Source: Actinomadura litoris
GTDB lineage: Bacteria; Actinomycetota; Actinomycetes; Streptosporangiales; Streptosporangiaceae
Length of the DNA stretch: 64,000 bases
NCBI RefSeq assembly: GCF_009733595.1
Contig: NZ_WOFH01000019.1
Location: 62,001 to 126,000, forward strand
Reading direction: 5' to 3'
Positions 34,394 through 41,613 of the stretch are shown one piece after another (position 1 is the first letter of the stretch; every line of letters begins with the position of its first letter). Made by a program: the position numbers and the translations under genes. The notes under the pieces were generated by a model. The model was not told the origin of the DNA and made no database searches. It was given only the letters and a program-made list of their open reading frames with translations.

Positions 34394-35629
34394 GTGTCCA
34401 GCGCTACCGATCCCTGGGGCCGGGTGGACGAGGACGGCACCGTCTACGTGAGAACGTCGGACGGTGAGCGGGTCGTGGGGTCCTGGCAGGCGGGCGCGCC
34501 GGAGGAGGCGCTCGCCTACTTCAAGCGCAAGTACGACGCGCTCGCCACCGAGATCGGGCTGCTGGAGCAGCGCGTCCGCACCACCGACCTCCAGCCCGCG
34601 CAGGCGCAGCAGAGCATCGAGCGGCTGCGCGAGGCGGTCGTCGACGCGCACGCGGTCGGCGACCTCGGCGCCCTCGCGCGCCGGCTGGACGGGCTGACCG
34701 AGCAGGTCGGGCGCCGCCGCGAGGAGGTCAAGGCCCAGCGCGAGCAGCACCGGCACGAGGCCCGCGAGGTCAAGGAGCGCATCGTCGCCGAGGCCGAGCG
34801 GATCGCCGCCGAGGAGACCCACTGGAAGAACGGCGGGGAGCGGCTGCGCAAGCTGGTCGAGGAGTGGAAGGCCGCCGACCGCATCGACCGGCCGACCGAG
34901 ACCGCGCTGTGGAAGCGGCTGTCGGCCGCCCGCAACGCCTTCACCAAGCGCCGCAAGGTCTACTTCGCGACGCTGGACGACCAGCGCGAGGAGGCCCGCC
35001 GCGAGAAGGAGCGGCTGGTCGCCGAGGCCGAGGCGATGGCCGGGTCCACCGACTGGGGCGACACCGCCGCCGCCTACCGCGACCTGATGCGCCGCTGGAA
35101 GATGGCGGGCCGCGCGTCCCGCGAGGCCGAGGAGGACCTGTGGGCCCGCTTCAAGGGCGCCCAGGACACCTTCTTCCAGGCGCGCGGATCGGCGTTCGCC
35201 GAGCGGGACGCCGAGTTCCGCGGCAACGCCGAGGAGAAGGAGAAGATCCTCGCCGAGGCCGAGCGGCTGCTGCCCGTCCGGGACGTTCGTGCCGCCAGGC
35301 AGGCGCTGCGGACCGTCCAGGAGCGCTGGGAGGCCGCCGGGATGGTGCCGCGCGAGCAGCGCGACCGGCTGGAGGGGCGGCTCCGCAAGATCGAGGAGGC
35401 CGTGCGCTCCGCCGAGGAGAACGAGTGGCGGCGCACCAACCCCGAGGCCCGCGCCCGCGCCGAGGCGACCGTCAACCAGCTGCGCAGCTCCATCGAGCAG
35501 CTGGAGAAGCGCCTCGACAAGGCCCGCGGCGCGGGGCGCGACAAGGACATCAAGGACGCCGAGGAGGCGCTGTCGGCCCGCCGCGCGTGGCTGGAGGAGG
35601 CCGAGCGCACGCTCGCCGAGTTCTCCTGA
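34394..35629 (+). CDS. DUF349 coiled-coil protein
   Basis: 411-residue helical protein made of repeated DUF349 modules. Each module carries a pattern like W..GERLRKLVEEWKAADRIDRPTETALWKRL with conserved Trp and charged residues; at least three copies occur between about residues 140 and 330. The family is abundant in actinobacteria and its function is not well established. Start: GTG 34394 lies five bases after AGGAGG and gives VSSATDPWGRVDEDGTVYV, the usual family beginning; upstream GTGs at 34340 and 34352 lack a site. The stop lies within an 18-bp tandem duplication. Confidence 0.85.
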   Translation: MSSATDPWGRVDEDGTVYVRTSDGERVVGSWQAGAPEEALAYFKRKYDALATEIGLLEQRVRTTDLQPAQAQQSIERLREAVVDAHAVGDLGALARRLDGLTEQVGRRREEVKAQREQHRHEAREVKERIVAEAERIAAEETHWKNGGERLRKLVEEWKAADRIDRPTETALWKRLSAARNAFTKRRKVYFATLDDQREEARREKERLVAEAEAMAGSTDWGDTAAAYRDLMRRWKMAGRASREAEEDLWARFKGAQDTFFQARGSAFAERDAEFRGNAEEKEKILAEAERLLPVRDVRAARQALRTVQERWEAAGMVPREQRDRLEGRLRKIEEAVRSAEENEWRRTNPEARARAEATVNQLRSSIEQLEKRLDKARGAGRDKDIKDAEEALSARRAWLEEAERTLAEFS

Positions 35630-35655
35630 CCCGCGCCGTTCTCCTGACCCGCGCC
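35620..35655. repeat. 18-bp perfect tandem duplication over a stop codon
   Basis: GTTCTCCTGACCCGCGCC occurs twice back to back (35620-35637, 35638-35655). The first copy holds the last codons and TGA stop of the DUF349 gene; the second copy falls in the intergenic gap. This looks like a recent slippage duplication. Confidence 0.9.
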
Positions 35656-35657
35656 GG

Positions 35658-36308
35658 TCACGCCCGGTAGGTCCGCGCGTCGGCGTGTCCGTCGGAGGCG
35701 CGCCCGGCGGGATGTCCGTCGGAGCCGCGGCCGTCGGCGTGTCCGTCGGAGGCGCGGCCGAGGAAGGCCAGCAGGCGTGTCTGCTCGTCCGCGCCGCGCG
35801 GGACCGGCAGCGCCGGGGCCAGGTGCCCGGCCGCCCGCAGCGGCGCCGCGATCAGGTGGGCGGTCGCGAAGGCGTGGTGGACGAGGCCCGGGTCCAGCCG
35901 GGACGGCTGGCCGGTGGCCACGGCCAGGTCCCACGCGTGCGCCAGCGGCTCCAGGACGTAGCCGCCGAGGTAGTCGCCCAGCGGCAGCTCGCCCAGCGCC
36001 CCCACCGGGACGGGGCGTCTCAGCGCCTCCGGGGTGAGGGCCGCCGCGCACTCCTCGCGCGCCGCGTCCCACGCCGCCCGCACATCGCCGGGGACGAACC
36101 GCGCCGGGTCGGCGGTGACGTCCGGGACGGGCTCGCCGCACGCCAGCGCGCGGACCAGGTGCTGGCCGCCGGTGACATGGCCCGCGACGTCCCGCGCCGT
36201 CCAGCGGGCGCAGGGTGAGGGGGCGTCCCAGCCGTCCCGGGGGACGCCGGCCACCAGGCCCTCGAACAGGTCGAGGGCCCGGTGGTAGCCGCTGAGGTTC
36301 TGAGCCAT
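35658..36308 (-). CDS. DinB-like / TIGR03086-type metal-binding protein
   Basis: 216-residue member of the mycothiol-dependent maleylpyruvate-isomerase/DinB-like four-helix family (TIGR03086 type). The characteristic segment SPCARWTARDVAGHVTGG has the first metal His, and later helices have HAWDLAVATGQP with a second. Such proteins bind a divalent metal and often act on thiol-linked substrates; the substrate here is unknown. The C-terminus carries three Ser-Asp-Gly-His repeats. The ATG at 36308 is preferred; a GTG at 36344 is possible. Confidence 0.8.
   Translation of the reverse strand: MAQNLSGYHRALDLFEGLVAGVPRDGWDAPSPCARWTARDVAGHVTGGQHLVRALACGEPVPDVTADPARFVPGDVRAAWDAAREECAAALTPEALRRPVPVGALGELPLGDYLGGYVLEPLAHAWDLAVATGQPSRLDPGLVHHAFATAHLIAAPLRAAGHLAPALPVPRGADEQTRLLAFLGRASDGHADGRGSDGHPAGRASDGHADARTYRA
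35678..35756 (-). repeat. Imperfect repeats coding for SDGHA(D/A)GR units
   Basis: Two identical 25-nt copies (35678-35702 and 35732-35756), 54 bp apart with a third degenerate copy between, encode the His/Asp/Gly-rich tail of the DinB-like protein. The repeated His and Asp could bind metal, but this is only a possibility. Confidence 0.8.
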
Positions 36309-36415
36309 GGTCGTCAGTGACCCGCGATCGGGGGACGCTGTCAAGCGATATCACGAAGGTGGCCGGGGTCACCTCCGGACCGGTCCGCCATGGGAGCGCC
36401 CCCGCTCGGCGGCCC

Positions 36416-37051
36416 TCACGTGGCGCCGCCGCCGCGCTCGGCGAGCATCCGGTTCATCAGCGTGATCTCCGCGTTCTGGCCGTCCACCATCGTGCGGGCC
36501 AGCCGCCGCACGCGGTCCCGGCCGGTGCGGGCGAGGACCGCCTCCGCCATGCCGACGCCGCCGCGGTGGTGGGCGATCATCAGGCGCAGGAAGCGCAGCT
36601 CGGCGTCCCGGCCCTCGGCCTTCTCCAGCTCCGCGAGCTGCTCCCGGGACGCCATCCCCGGCATCCGCGCCGGAGCCGTCCCGCCCGGGGAGGCCGCGCC
36701 GTGGCCGGGATGGCCGGACATCCAGCGCATCGGGCCCGCCGGGTCGGTCTTGGGCGCCCCCCACTCGTCCAGCCAGGCGGTCATCATGCCGATCTGCGCC
36801 GACTGGGTGTTGATGATGTCGTAGGCCAGCAGGCGGACGGCGGGGTCGCGCGTGCGGTCCCGGACGAGGAAGGACATCCGGACCGCCTGCGCGTGGTGGG
36901 TGCTCATGTCCCGGGCGAACCCCGCCTCGGGGCCGTCCGCGCCCGGGCCGCCCGAGCGCGTCATCGCCAGCGTGGCGAGCGCGGCGGCCACGAGGAGGGC
37001 CGCGAGGACGACGGTGACCCGCCGTCCTCGCGCGGGGGCGGGCGTGCTCAC
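36416..37051 (-). CDS. DUF305 exported protein
   Basis: 211-residue DUF305-family protein: an N-terminal signal anchor (about residues 11-29), then a ferritin-like helical domain with paired His/Met motifs. These are FARDMSTHHAQAVRMSFLV and LRLMIAHHRGGVGMAEAVL, with MSGHPGHG in a loop. His/Met richness suggests metal (perhaps copper) binding outside the cell; this is an inference. The GTG start overlaps the DUF3105 stop by 4 bp, so the two are one operon, a pairing common in actinobacteria. Confidence 0.88.
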   Translation of the reverse strand: MSTPAPARGRRVTVVLAALLVAAALATLAMTRSGGPGADGPEAGFARDMSTHHAQAVRMSFLVRDRTRDPAVRLLAYDIINTQSAQIGMMTAWLDEWGAPKTDPAGPMRWMSGHPGHGAASPGGTAPARMPGMASREQLAELEKAEGRDAELRFLRLMIAHHRGGVGMAEAVLARTGRDRVRRLARTMVDGQNAEITLMNRMLAERGGGAT

Positions 37052-37692
37052 GGGGCGTCCTTGGCGCCGTTGCAGGCGGCGCCGGGCTCCGGGGTCTGCG
37101 GGCCCTTCACGAACGCGCGCAGGAACGCGTCCACGCGCCCGTCGCCCGCGTCCTGGAGCTTGACCTGGCGGCCCCACGCGGTGAGCGCGAGCGGGGCGTC
37201 CAGGGACGGGTAGGGGCTCAGGAACGTGTAGTCGGTGGAGGCGACCCGGGCCTTGAGCCGGTCGAGCTGCTCGGCGGGCAGGCCGGGGCGGTAGGTGATC
37301 CACACGGCGCCGTGCTCCAGGGAGTGGACGGCGTTCTCGTTGCGCAGCGGCCGGTCGTAGACGTGCGCGTCGCAGTTCTGCCACGTGGGGTCGTGGTCGC
37401 CGCCCATCGGCGGCTCGGCGTCGTACTTGACGGCGCCGGTGGTGTGGTCGCGGCCGAGGCCGTCCTTCTGGACGAGCCCGGAGATCGACGCCGACCCCGC
37501 CGAGGCCGACCTGGTCTGCATGAACGCGTAGGTGATCGCGACGACCGCGACCAGGCCGATCACGGTGAAGAAGGCGATGCCGCCCCACGGCACCTGCCGC
37601 TGGGTCAGCACGTTCTTGTTCCTGGCGCCGGAGCCTCTCGCGCTGGTGTTCCTGGTGTTCCTGGCGTTCCTGTTGCGACTGCTCTTGGACAT
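37048..37692 (-). CDS. DUF3105 membrane protein
   Basis: 214-residue protein with an Arg/Asn/Ser-rich cytoplasmic N-terminus, one membrane segment (about residues 37-56) and an exported DUF3105 domain. That domain has YDAEPPMGGDHDPTWQNCDAHVYDRPLRNENAVHSLEHG, whose conserved His, Asp and Cys look like metal ligands, and a terminal Cys. It is co-transcribed with DUF305. The ATG at 37692 follows GGAGGGG. Function is unknown; conservation of the pair hints at a shared extracytoplasmic metal role. Confidence 0.88.
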   Translation of the reverse strand: MSKSSRNRNARNTRNTSARGSGARNKNVLTQRQVPWGGIAFFTVIGLVAVVAITYAFMQTRSASAGSASISGLVQKDGLGRDHTTGAVKYDAEPPMGGDHDPTWQNCDAHVYDRPLRNENAVHSLEHGAVWITYRPGLPAEQLDRLKARVASTDYTFLSPYPSLDAPLALTAWGRQVKLQDAGDGRVDAFLRAFVKGPQTPEPGAACNGAKDAP

Positions 37693-37791
37693 GGCTGTCC
37701 CCTCCGCTCTGGCTGGATGTTCGGAAACGGCGGCAGCGCCGCACCGCGGCGGGCGCGGGCGACGGGTGCCGGTGGCCTTACGGCCGGTCCG

Positions 37792-38250
37792 TCACAGCCG
37801 GAGCACCTGGAGAGAGGACACGGGGGAGAGCGGCGGGACGCCGCCCCGGGGCAGCGCCGGCGACCAGCCGGAGCGGGCGGGCAGGCGCAGGAGGGGGCGC
37901 CGCAGGCCCGCCGCCAGCAGGCCGAGGGCCAGGAGGGTGAACAGCACGGCCAGGCACAGGCAGACCTCGGCCGGGCCGTGCGCCGGGGGCTTCGGGACGT
38001 TCATCGCGGCGTCGGCGACGGCCCCCTGCAAGGCATGCCGGGCGGTGGCGTGCCCTGTGGTCTGCCCTGTGGTCTGCCCGGTGGCGTGCCCGGTCGGGGC
38101 GCCCACCGGGGCGGTCACCGCGTGCTCGGTGCAGGCGCGCGCGGGCGGGGCGTGGCCCAGCCCGTAGCTGAAGACGAGCCCGCCCACGACGAAGAGCGCC
38201 ACGAGCAGCCCTGCCAGCCCGTGCCGCCGACGCTGGGTCGTCCCTGGCAC
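37792..38250 (-). CDS. Small two-TM protein with Cys/His/Thr loop (DUF6153-like)
   Basis: About 152 residues, not firmly assigned. Two membrane segments (about 12-32 and 96-116) flank an extracytoplasmic loop with Cys, His and a short tandem of Thr-Gly-Gln/His repeats (TGQTTGQTTGHAT). It resembles small actinobacterial proteins often found near DUF305/DUF3105. GTG 38250 lies seven bases after AGGAG and is preferred to GTG 38256, which would abut that site. It lies upstream of DUF3105 on the same strand with a 99-bp gap. Confidence 0.6.
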   Translation of the reverse strand: MPGTTQRRRHGLAGLLVALFVVGGLVFSYGLGHAPPARACTEHAVTAPVGAPTGHATGQTTGQTTGHATARHALQGAVADAAMNVPKPPAHGPAEVCLCLAVLFTLLALGLLAAGLRRPLLRLPARSGWSPALPRGGVPPLSPVSSLQVLRL

Positions 38251-38341
38251 CCTCACGCTCCTGATTCAACCCTCCGGCCGGTTCCAACGCCAAAACCCGC
38301 CCTGGGGTTCCCCGTGCCTGGGACCTCGGATGGAGCGCGGC

Positions 38342-38383
38342 CCCTCCTGACGTACCAGGCGAACCCTCCTGACGTATCACGCG
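38342..38383. promoter_or_regulatory. 20-bp direct repeat, 22-bp period, in divergent promoter
   Basis: CCCTCCTGACGTA(C/T)CA(G/C)GCG occurs at 38342-38361 and 38364-38383, with 18 of 20 bases identical and starts 22 bp apart (about two helical turns). It lies between the divergent small membrane protein and PAP2 genes, an arrangement typical of a response-regulator or similar dimer binding one DNA face. Confidence 0.5.
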
Positions 38384-38413
38384 CGGAAGCGCGGGTAGTT
38401 GGATGATGAACGG

Positions 38414-39208
38414 ATGCGGCGATGGGCGGGCGAGGGAGCGACACTGCGCGGCGACAGGCGCGTCACGGGCCTGGCGTTCGCCGCCGTCCTGCAGTTCCTG
38501 CTGATGGCGGCGGCGCTCGGCGCCTACGCCTACGGCCGCCACCTCGCCGACGGGCGCCCCGAGCGGGCCTACGAGCACGCGCGGGCCGTCTGGGGGCTGG
38601 AGCGCTCCCTGTTCCTGCCGGACGAGTCGTCCCTGCAGAAGGGCGCGCTGCGCTGGGACGGCTGGGTCCGGGCCGCCAACGAGTACTACGTCCGCGTGCA
38701 CTTCCCCGCGATCACCGCGTTCATGGTCTGGGTGTACTTCTGGCGGCGCCGCGCCTGGCCGCGGGTCCGCGCGGTGATCCTCGGGTCGGCGGCGGCGGCG
38801 CTGCTCGTCCACTTCGCCTACCCGCTGGCGCCGCCCAGGATGCTGCCCGGCCACGGGTTCGTGGACCTGATGACCGCCTACGGGCCGAGCGCCTACGCGA
38901 CCGAGCCGGGGCAGGGGATCACCAACCAGTTCGCCGCGATGCCCTCGCTGCACGTCGGCTGGGCGCTGCTGATCGCCTGGGGCGTGATCCGCTACGCCCG
39001 CGGCCGGTGGCGCTGGCTGGCCGCGGCCCATCCCGTGGTCACGCTGCTGGTCGTGGTGCTCACGGCCAACCACTACTGGCTGGACGGCGTCGCCGGGTCG
39101 GCCATCGTCGTCGCCGCGCTGTGGGCCACGTCCCGGATCCCGGCGCTGGACGACCGGGACCGCGGCCGGGCCGGGGCGTCGGCGCGGCGAGATAGTGTCG
39201 GAGCGTGA
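38414..39208 (+). CDS. PAP2-family membrane phosphatase / phosphotransferase
   Basis: 264-residue integral membrane protein of the PAP2 (inositolphosphotransferase Aur1/Ipt1-like) type. The active-site motifs are AYPLAPPRML, the central His in AMPSLHVGW (matching PSGH) and TANHYWLDGVAG (matching the third motif with His and Asp). About six membrane segments. It should cleave or transfer a lipid-linked phosphate head group; given PI lipids in this organism an inositol-lipid substrate is possible but unproven. Start is uncertain: ATG 38414 is preferred to TTG 38399. The stop overlaps rarA. Confidence 0.83.
   Translation: MRRWAGEGATLRGDRRVTGLAFAAVLQFLLMAAALGAYAYGRHLADGRPERAYEHARAVWGLERSLFLPDESSLQKGALRWDGWVRAANEYYVRVHFPAITAFMVWVYFWRRRAWPRVRAVILGSAAAALLVHFAYPLAPPRMLPGHGFVDLMTAYGPSAYATEPGQGITNQFAAMPSLHVGWALLIAWGVIRYARGRWRWLAAAHPVVTLLVVVLTANHYWLDGVAGSAIVVAALWATSRIPALDDRDRGRAGASARRDSVGA
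39193..39198 (+). promoter_or_regulatory. Possible internal promoter giving leaderless rarA mRNA
   Basis: TAGTGT lies 7 nt before the rarA GTG, the spacing expected if transcription starts at the first base of that codon. It sits inside the end of the PAP2 gene. No -35 box is evident. Confidence 0.3.
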
Positions 39209-40614
39209 CCAGTAGGGCGGAATCGGGCCAACCAGAGGGCCTTTTCGACGATCCGGCCGGCGGCCCGGCGCAGTCCCCGGCACCGGAGTCCGCGGCGGCC
39301 TCCAGGAACACCGGCACCGAGGCCGGGCAGCCGCTCGCGGTGCGGATGCGCCCCCGCGGGCTGGACGAGGTCGTCGGCCAGGCGCACCTGCTCGGCCCCG
39401 GCACCCCGATCCGCCAGCTCGTCGACCGGGACGCGCCGATGTCGCTGGTCCTGTGGGGGCCGCCGGGCACCGGCAAGACCACCCTCGCCACCGTCGTGAG
39501 CCACGTCACCTCCCGCCGGTTCGTGGAGGTCTCGGCGGTCAGCGACGGCGTCAAGCGCGTCCGCGCCGAGATCGACCTGGCCCGCCGCGAGCTCGGCATG
39601 ACCGGCCGCCAGACGGTGCTGTTCGTCGACGAGGTGCACCGCTTCAACAAGGCCCAGCAGGACGCGCTGCTGCCCGCCGTCGAGAACCGCTGGGTGTCCT
39701 TCATCGGCGCCACCACCGAGAACCCCTTCTTCTCGGTGATCAGCCCGCTGCTGTCGCGGTCGCTGCTGCTCACCCTCCAGCCCCTCGGCGAGGACGACCT
39801 GCGCGAGGTGATCCGCCGCGCGCTCGCCGACGAGCGCGGCCTGCGCGGCGCCGTCGGCCTCGACCCCGCCGCCGAGGACCACCTGATCAGGCTCGCGGGC
39901 GGCGACGCCCGCCGCACCCTCACCTACCTGGAGGCCGGGTCCCTCGTCGTCGAGGAGGGCGGCACCATCGACGTGGACGTGCTGGAGCGGGCCGTCGACC
40001 GCGCCGCCGTCCGCTACGACCGCGAGGGCGACCAGCACTACGACGTGATCAGCGCGTTCATCAAGAGCATCCGGGGCAGCGACGTCGACGCCGCGCTGCA
40101 CTACCTCGCCCGGATGATCGAGGCCGGCGAGGACCCGAGGTTCATCGCGCGGCGGCTGGTCGTGCACGCCAGCGAGGACGTCGGCATGGCCGACCCGACC
40201 GCGCTCCAGACCGCCGTCGCGGCGGCGCAGGCCGTGGAGCTGGTGGGTCTGCCGGAGGTCCGCATCAACCTGGCCCAGGCGGTCATCCACCTGGCTCTAG
40301 CCCCCAAGTCCAACGCGGTCGTCAAGGCGGTGGACGAGGCGCTCGGCGACGTCCGCAAGGGCCTCGCCGGGGCCGTCCCCACGCACCTGCGCGAGGCGCA
40401 CTACACGGGCGCGAAGCAGCTCGGGCACGGGAAGGGCTACAAGTACGCCCACGACCACCCGGGCGGCGTCGTCCGGCAGCAGTACGCGCCCGACGCCGTG
40501 GACGGCCGCGAGTACTACCGCCCGACCCGGCACGGCGCCGAGTCCCGCTTCACCGAGGTCCTCGCCCGGATCCGGTCGGTGCTGCGCGGCACCCGCGCGA
40601 ACGGGACGCCCTGA
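39205..40614 (+). CDS. rarA: Replication-associated recombination protein A (MgsA/RarA)
   Basis: 469-residue AAA+ ATPase of the RarA/MgsA/WRNIP1 family that acts at stalled forks and on gaps with SSB. It begins with a disordered region and the family's RMRPRGLDEVVGQAHLLGPG. Walker A is WGPPGTGKTTLA, Walker B LFVDEVHRFNKAQQD, and sensor 1 IGATTENPFF. The C-terminal tetramerisation domain has HYDVISAFIKSIRGSDVDAALHYLARM and ends with typical YYRPT. GTG 39205 overlaps the PAP2 stop. Confidence 0.96.
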   Translation: MTSRAESGQPEGLFDDPAGGPAQSPAPESAAASRNTGTEAGQPLAVRMRPRGLDEVVGQAHLLGPGTPIRQLVDRDAPMSLVLWGPPGTGKTTLATVVSHVTSRRFVEVSAVSDGVKRVRAEIDLARRELGMTGRQTVLFVDEVHRFNKAQQDALLPAVENRWVSFIGATTENPFFSVISPLLSRSLLLTLQPLGEDDLREVIRRALADERGLRGAVGLDPAAEDHLIRLAGGDARRTLTYLEAGSLVVEEGGTIDVDVLERAVDRAAVRYDREGDQHYDVISAFIKSIRGSDVDAALHYLARMIEAGEDPRFIARRLVVHASEDVGMADPTALQTAVAAAQAVELVGLPEVRINLAQAVIHLALAPKSNAVVKAVDEALGDVRKGLAGAVPTHLREAHYTGAKQLGHGKGYKYAHDHPGGVVRQQYAPDAVDGREYYRPTRHGAESRFTEVLARIRSVLRGTRANGTP

Positions 40615-40805
40615 CGCGGCGCCGCCCGCCGGCCGGGCCGGCGCCGTCCCAGGCCGTGATCACGCCCACGCCGTGATCACGCGGTGCTCGCGCCATCGGC
40701 GGCGTTCGCCCGATAGCCTGGATCGCCCGAGCGGCCGGGGCCGGCGCCCACGGTAGGGTCTGCTGACCCGGCCCGAGCCGCACACACGTCGAACGGAAAG
40801 CCCCG

Positions 40806-41294
40806 ATGCTCACTGGTGGACAGCTCGCAGGTCTCATCGTGGCCGTCTTCTGGGCGGTGCTCGTCACGTTCGTCGCGCTGACGCTGCTGCGGCTCGCGCG
40901 GCTGCTCGGCGAGGCCAGCGAGGTCGTACGCGAGATCGGCGACCAGGCGGGCCCGCTGATGGACGAGATGGCCCGCACGGTCGGCCGCGCCAACGAGCAG
41001 CTCGGCCGCACCGACGTGATCACCAAGCAGGTCGCCGGCGTCACCCAGAACGTCTCGGCCGTCACGACCGTCATGACCTCGGTCGTCGGCGGCCCGGTGG
41101 TGAAGGCCGCCGCGTTCTCCTACGGCGTCCGCAAGGCGCTCGGCGGCTCGGCGAAGGGCGCGGAGGAGGACGCCGCCCCGGCCCCCGCCCCGCGCAAGCG
41201 CTCCGGCAGGCGCGCGGGGAAGGGCAGGGGCCGGTCCGCCGGGTCCGGCCGGCGCGAGCTTCAGACCCGCTCCGACGGGAAGGGACGCGGATGA
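40806..41294 (+). CDS. DUF948 membrane protein
   Basis: 162-residue protein with an N-terminal membrane segment (about residues 7-28) followed by a heptad-like helical region typical of DUF948 (RLARLLGEASEVVREIGDQAGPLMDEMARTVGRANEQL). A Lys/Arg/Gly-rich tail follows. Found before alaS in many actinobacteria; function is unknown. It overlaps the next gene by 4 bp (ATGA), so they are coupled. Confidence 0.85.
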   Translation: MLTGGQLAGLIVAVFWAVLVTFVALTLLRLARLLGEASEVVREIGDQAGPLMDEMARTVGRANEQLGRTDVITKQVAGVTQNVSAVTTVMTSVVGGPVVKAAAFSYGVRKALGGSAKGAEEDAAPAPAPRKRSGRRAGKGRGRSAGSGRRELQTRSDGKGRG

Positions 41295-41611
41295 GAAGGC
41301 TCTTCTGGCTCTCGGTCGGGGCGGGCGCCGGCATCTACGCCACGCACCGCGTCAAGCGGCGGGTGGAGCGCATCGCGCGCACCTGGTCGCCCGAGGGTGT
41401 CGCGGCCCGCGCGGTCTCGACCGGGCAGGGCGCGGGCGAGCGGTTGAGGGATTTCGCCGCCGACGTGCGTACCGAGATGCGGGCCCGCGAGGAGGAGCTG
41501 CGCGAGGCCGTCCGCATGGACCAGGCTCCTCCCGAGCCCGACGGCTCCCGGCCCCGCCGGGTCCTGCGGGCCAGGTACACGATCATCGACGACGACAAGG
41601 ATGGCCACTGA
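41291..41611 (+). CDS. Small conserved protein between DUF948 and alaS (DUF6167-like)
   Basis: 106-residue protein beginning MRRLFWLSVGAGAGIYATHRVKRRVERIARTWSPEG, a short hydrophobic N-terminus followed by basic and acidic helices. It resembles the small DUF6167-type protein found at this place in Streptomyces and relatives. It ends 2 bp before alaS. A role with DUF948 at the membrane is suggested by the conserved pairing only. Confidence 0.75.
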   Translation: MRRLFWLSVGAGAGIYATHRVKRRVERIARTWSPEGVAARAVSTGQGAGERLRDFAADVRTEMRAREEELREAVRMDQAPPEPDGSRPRRVLRARYTIIDDDKDGH

Positions 41612-41613
41612 TC

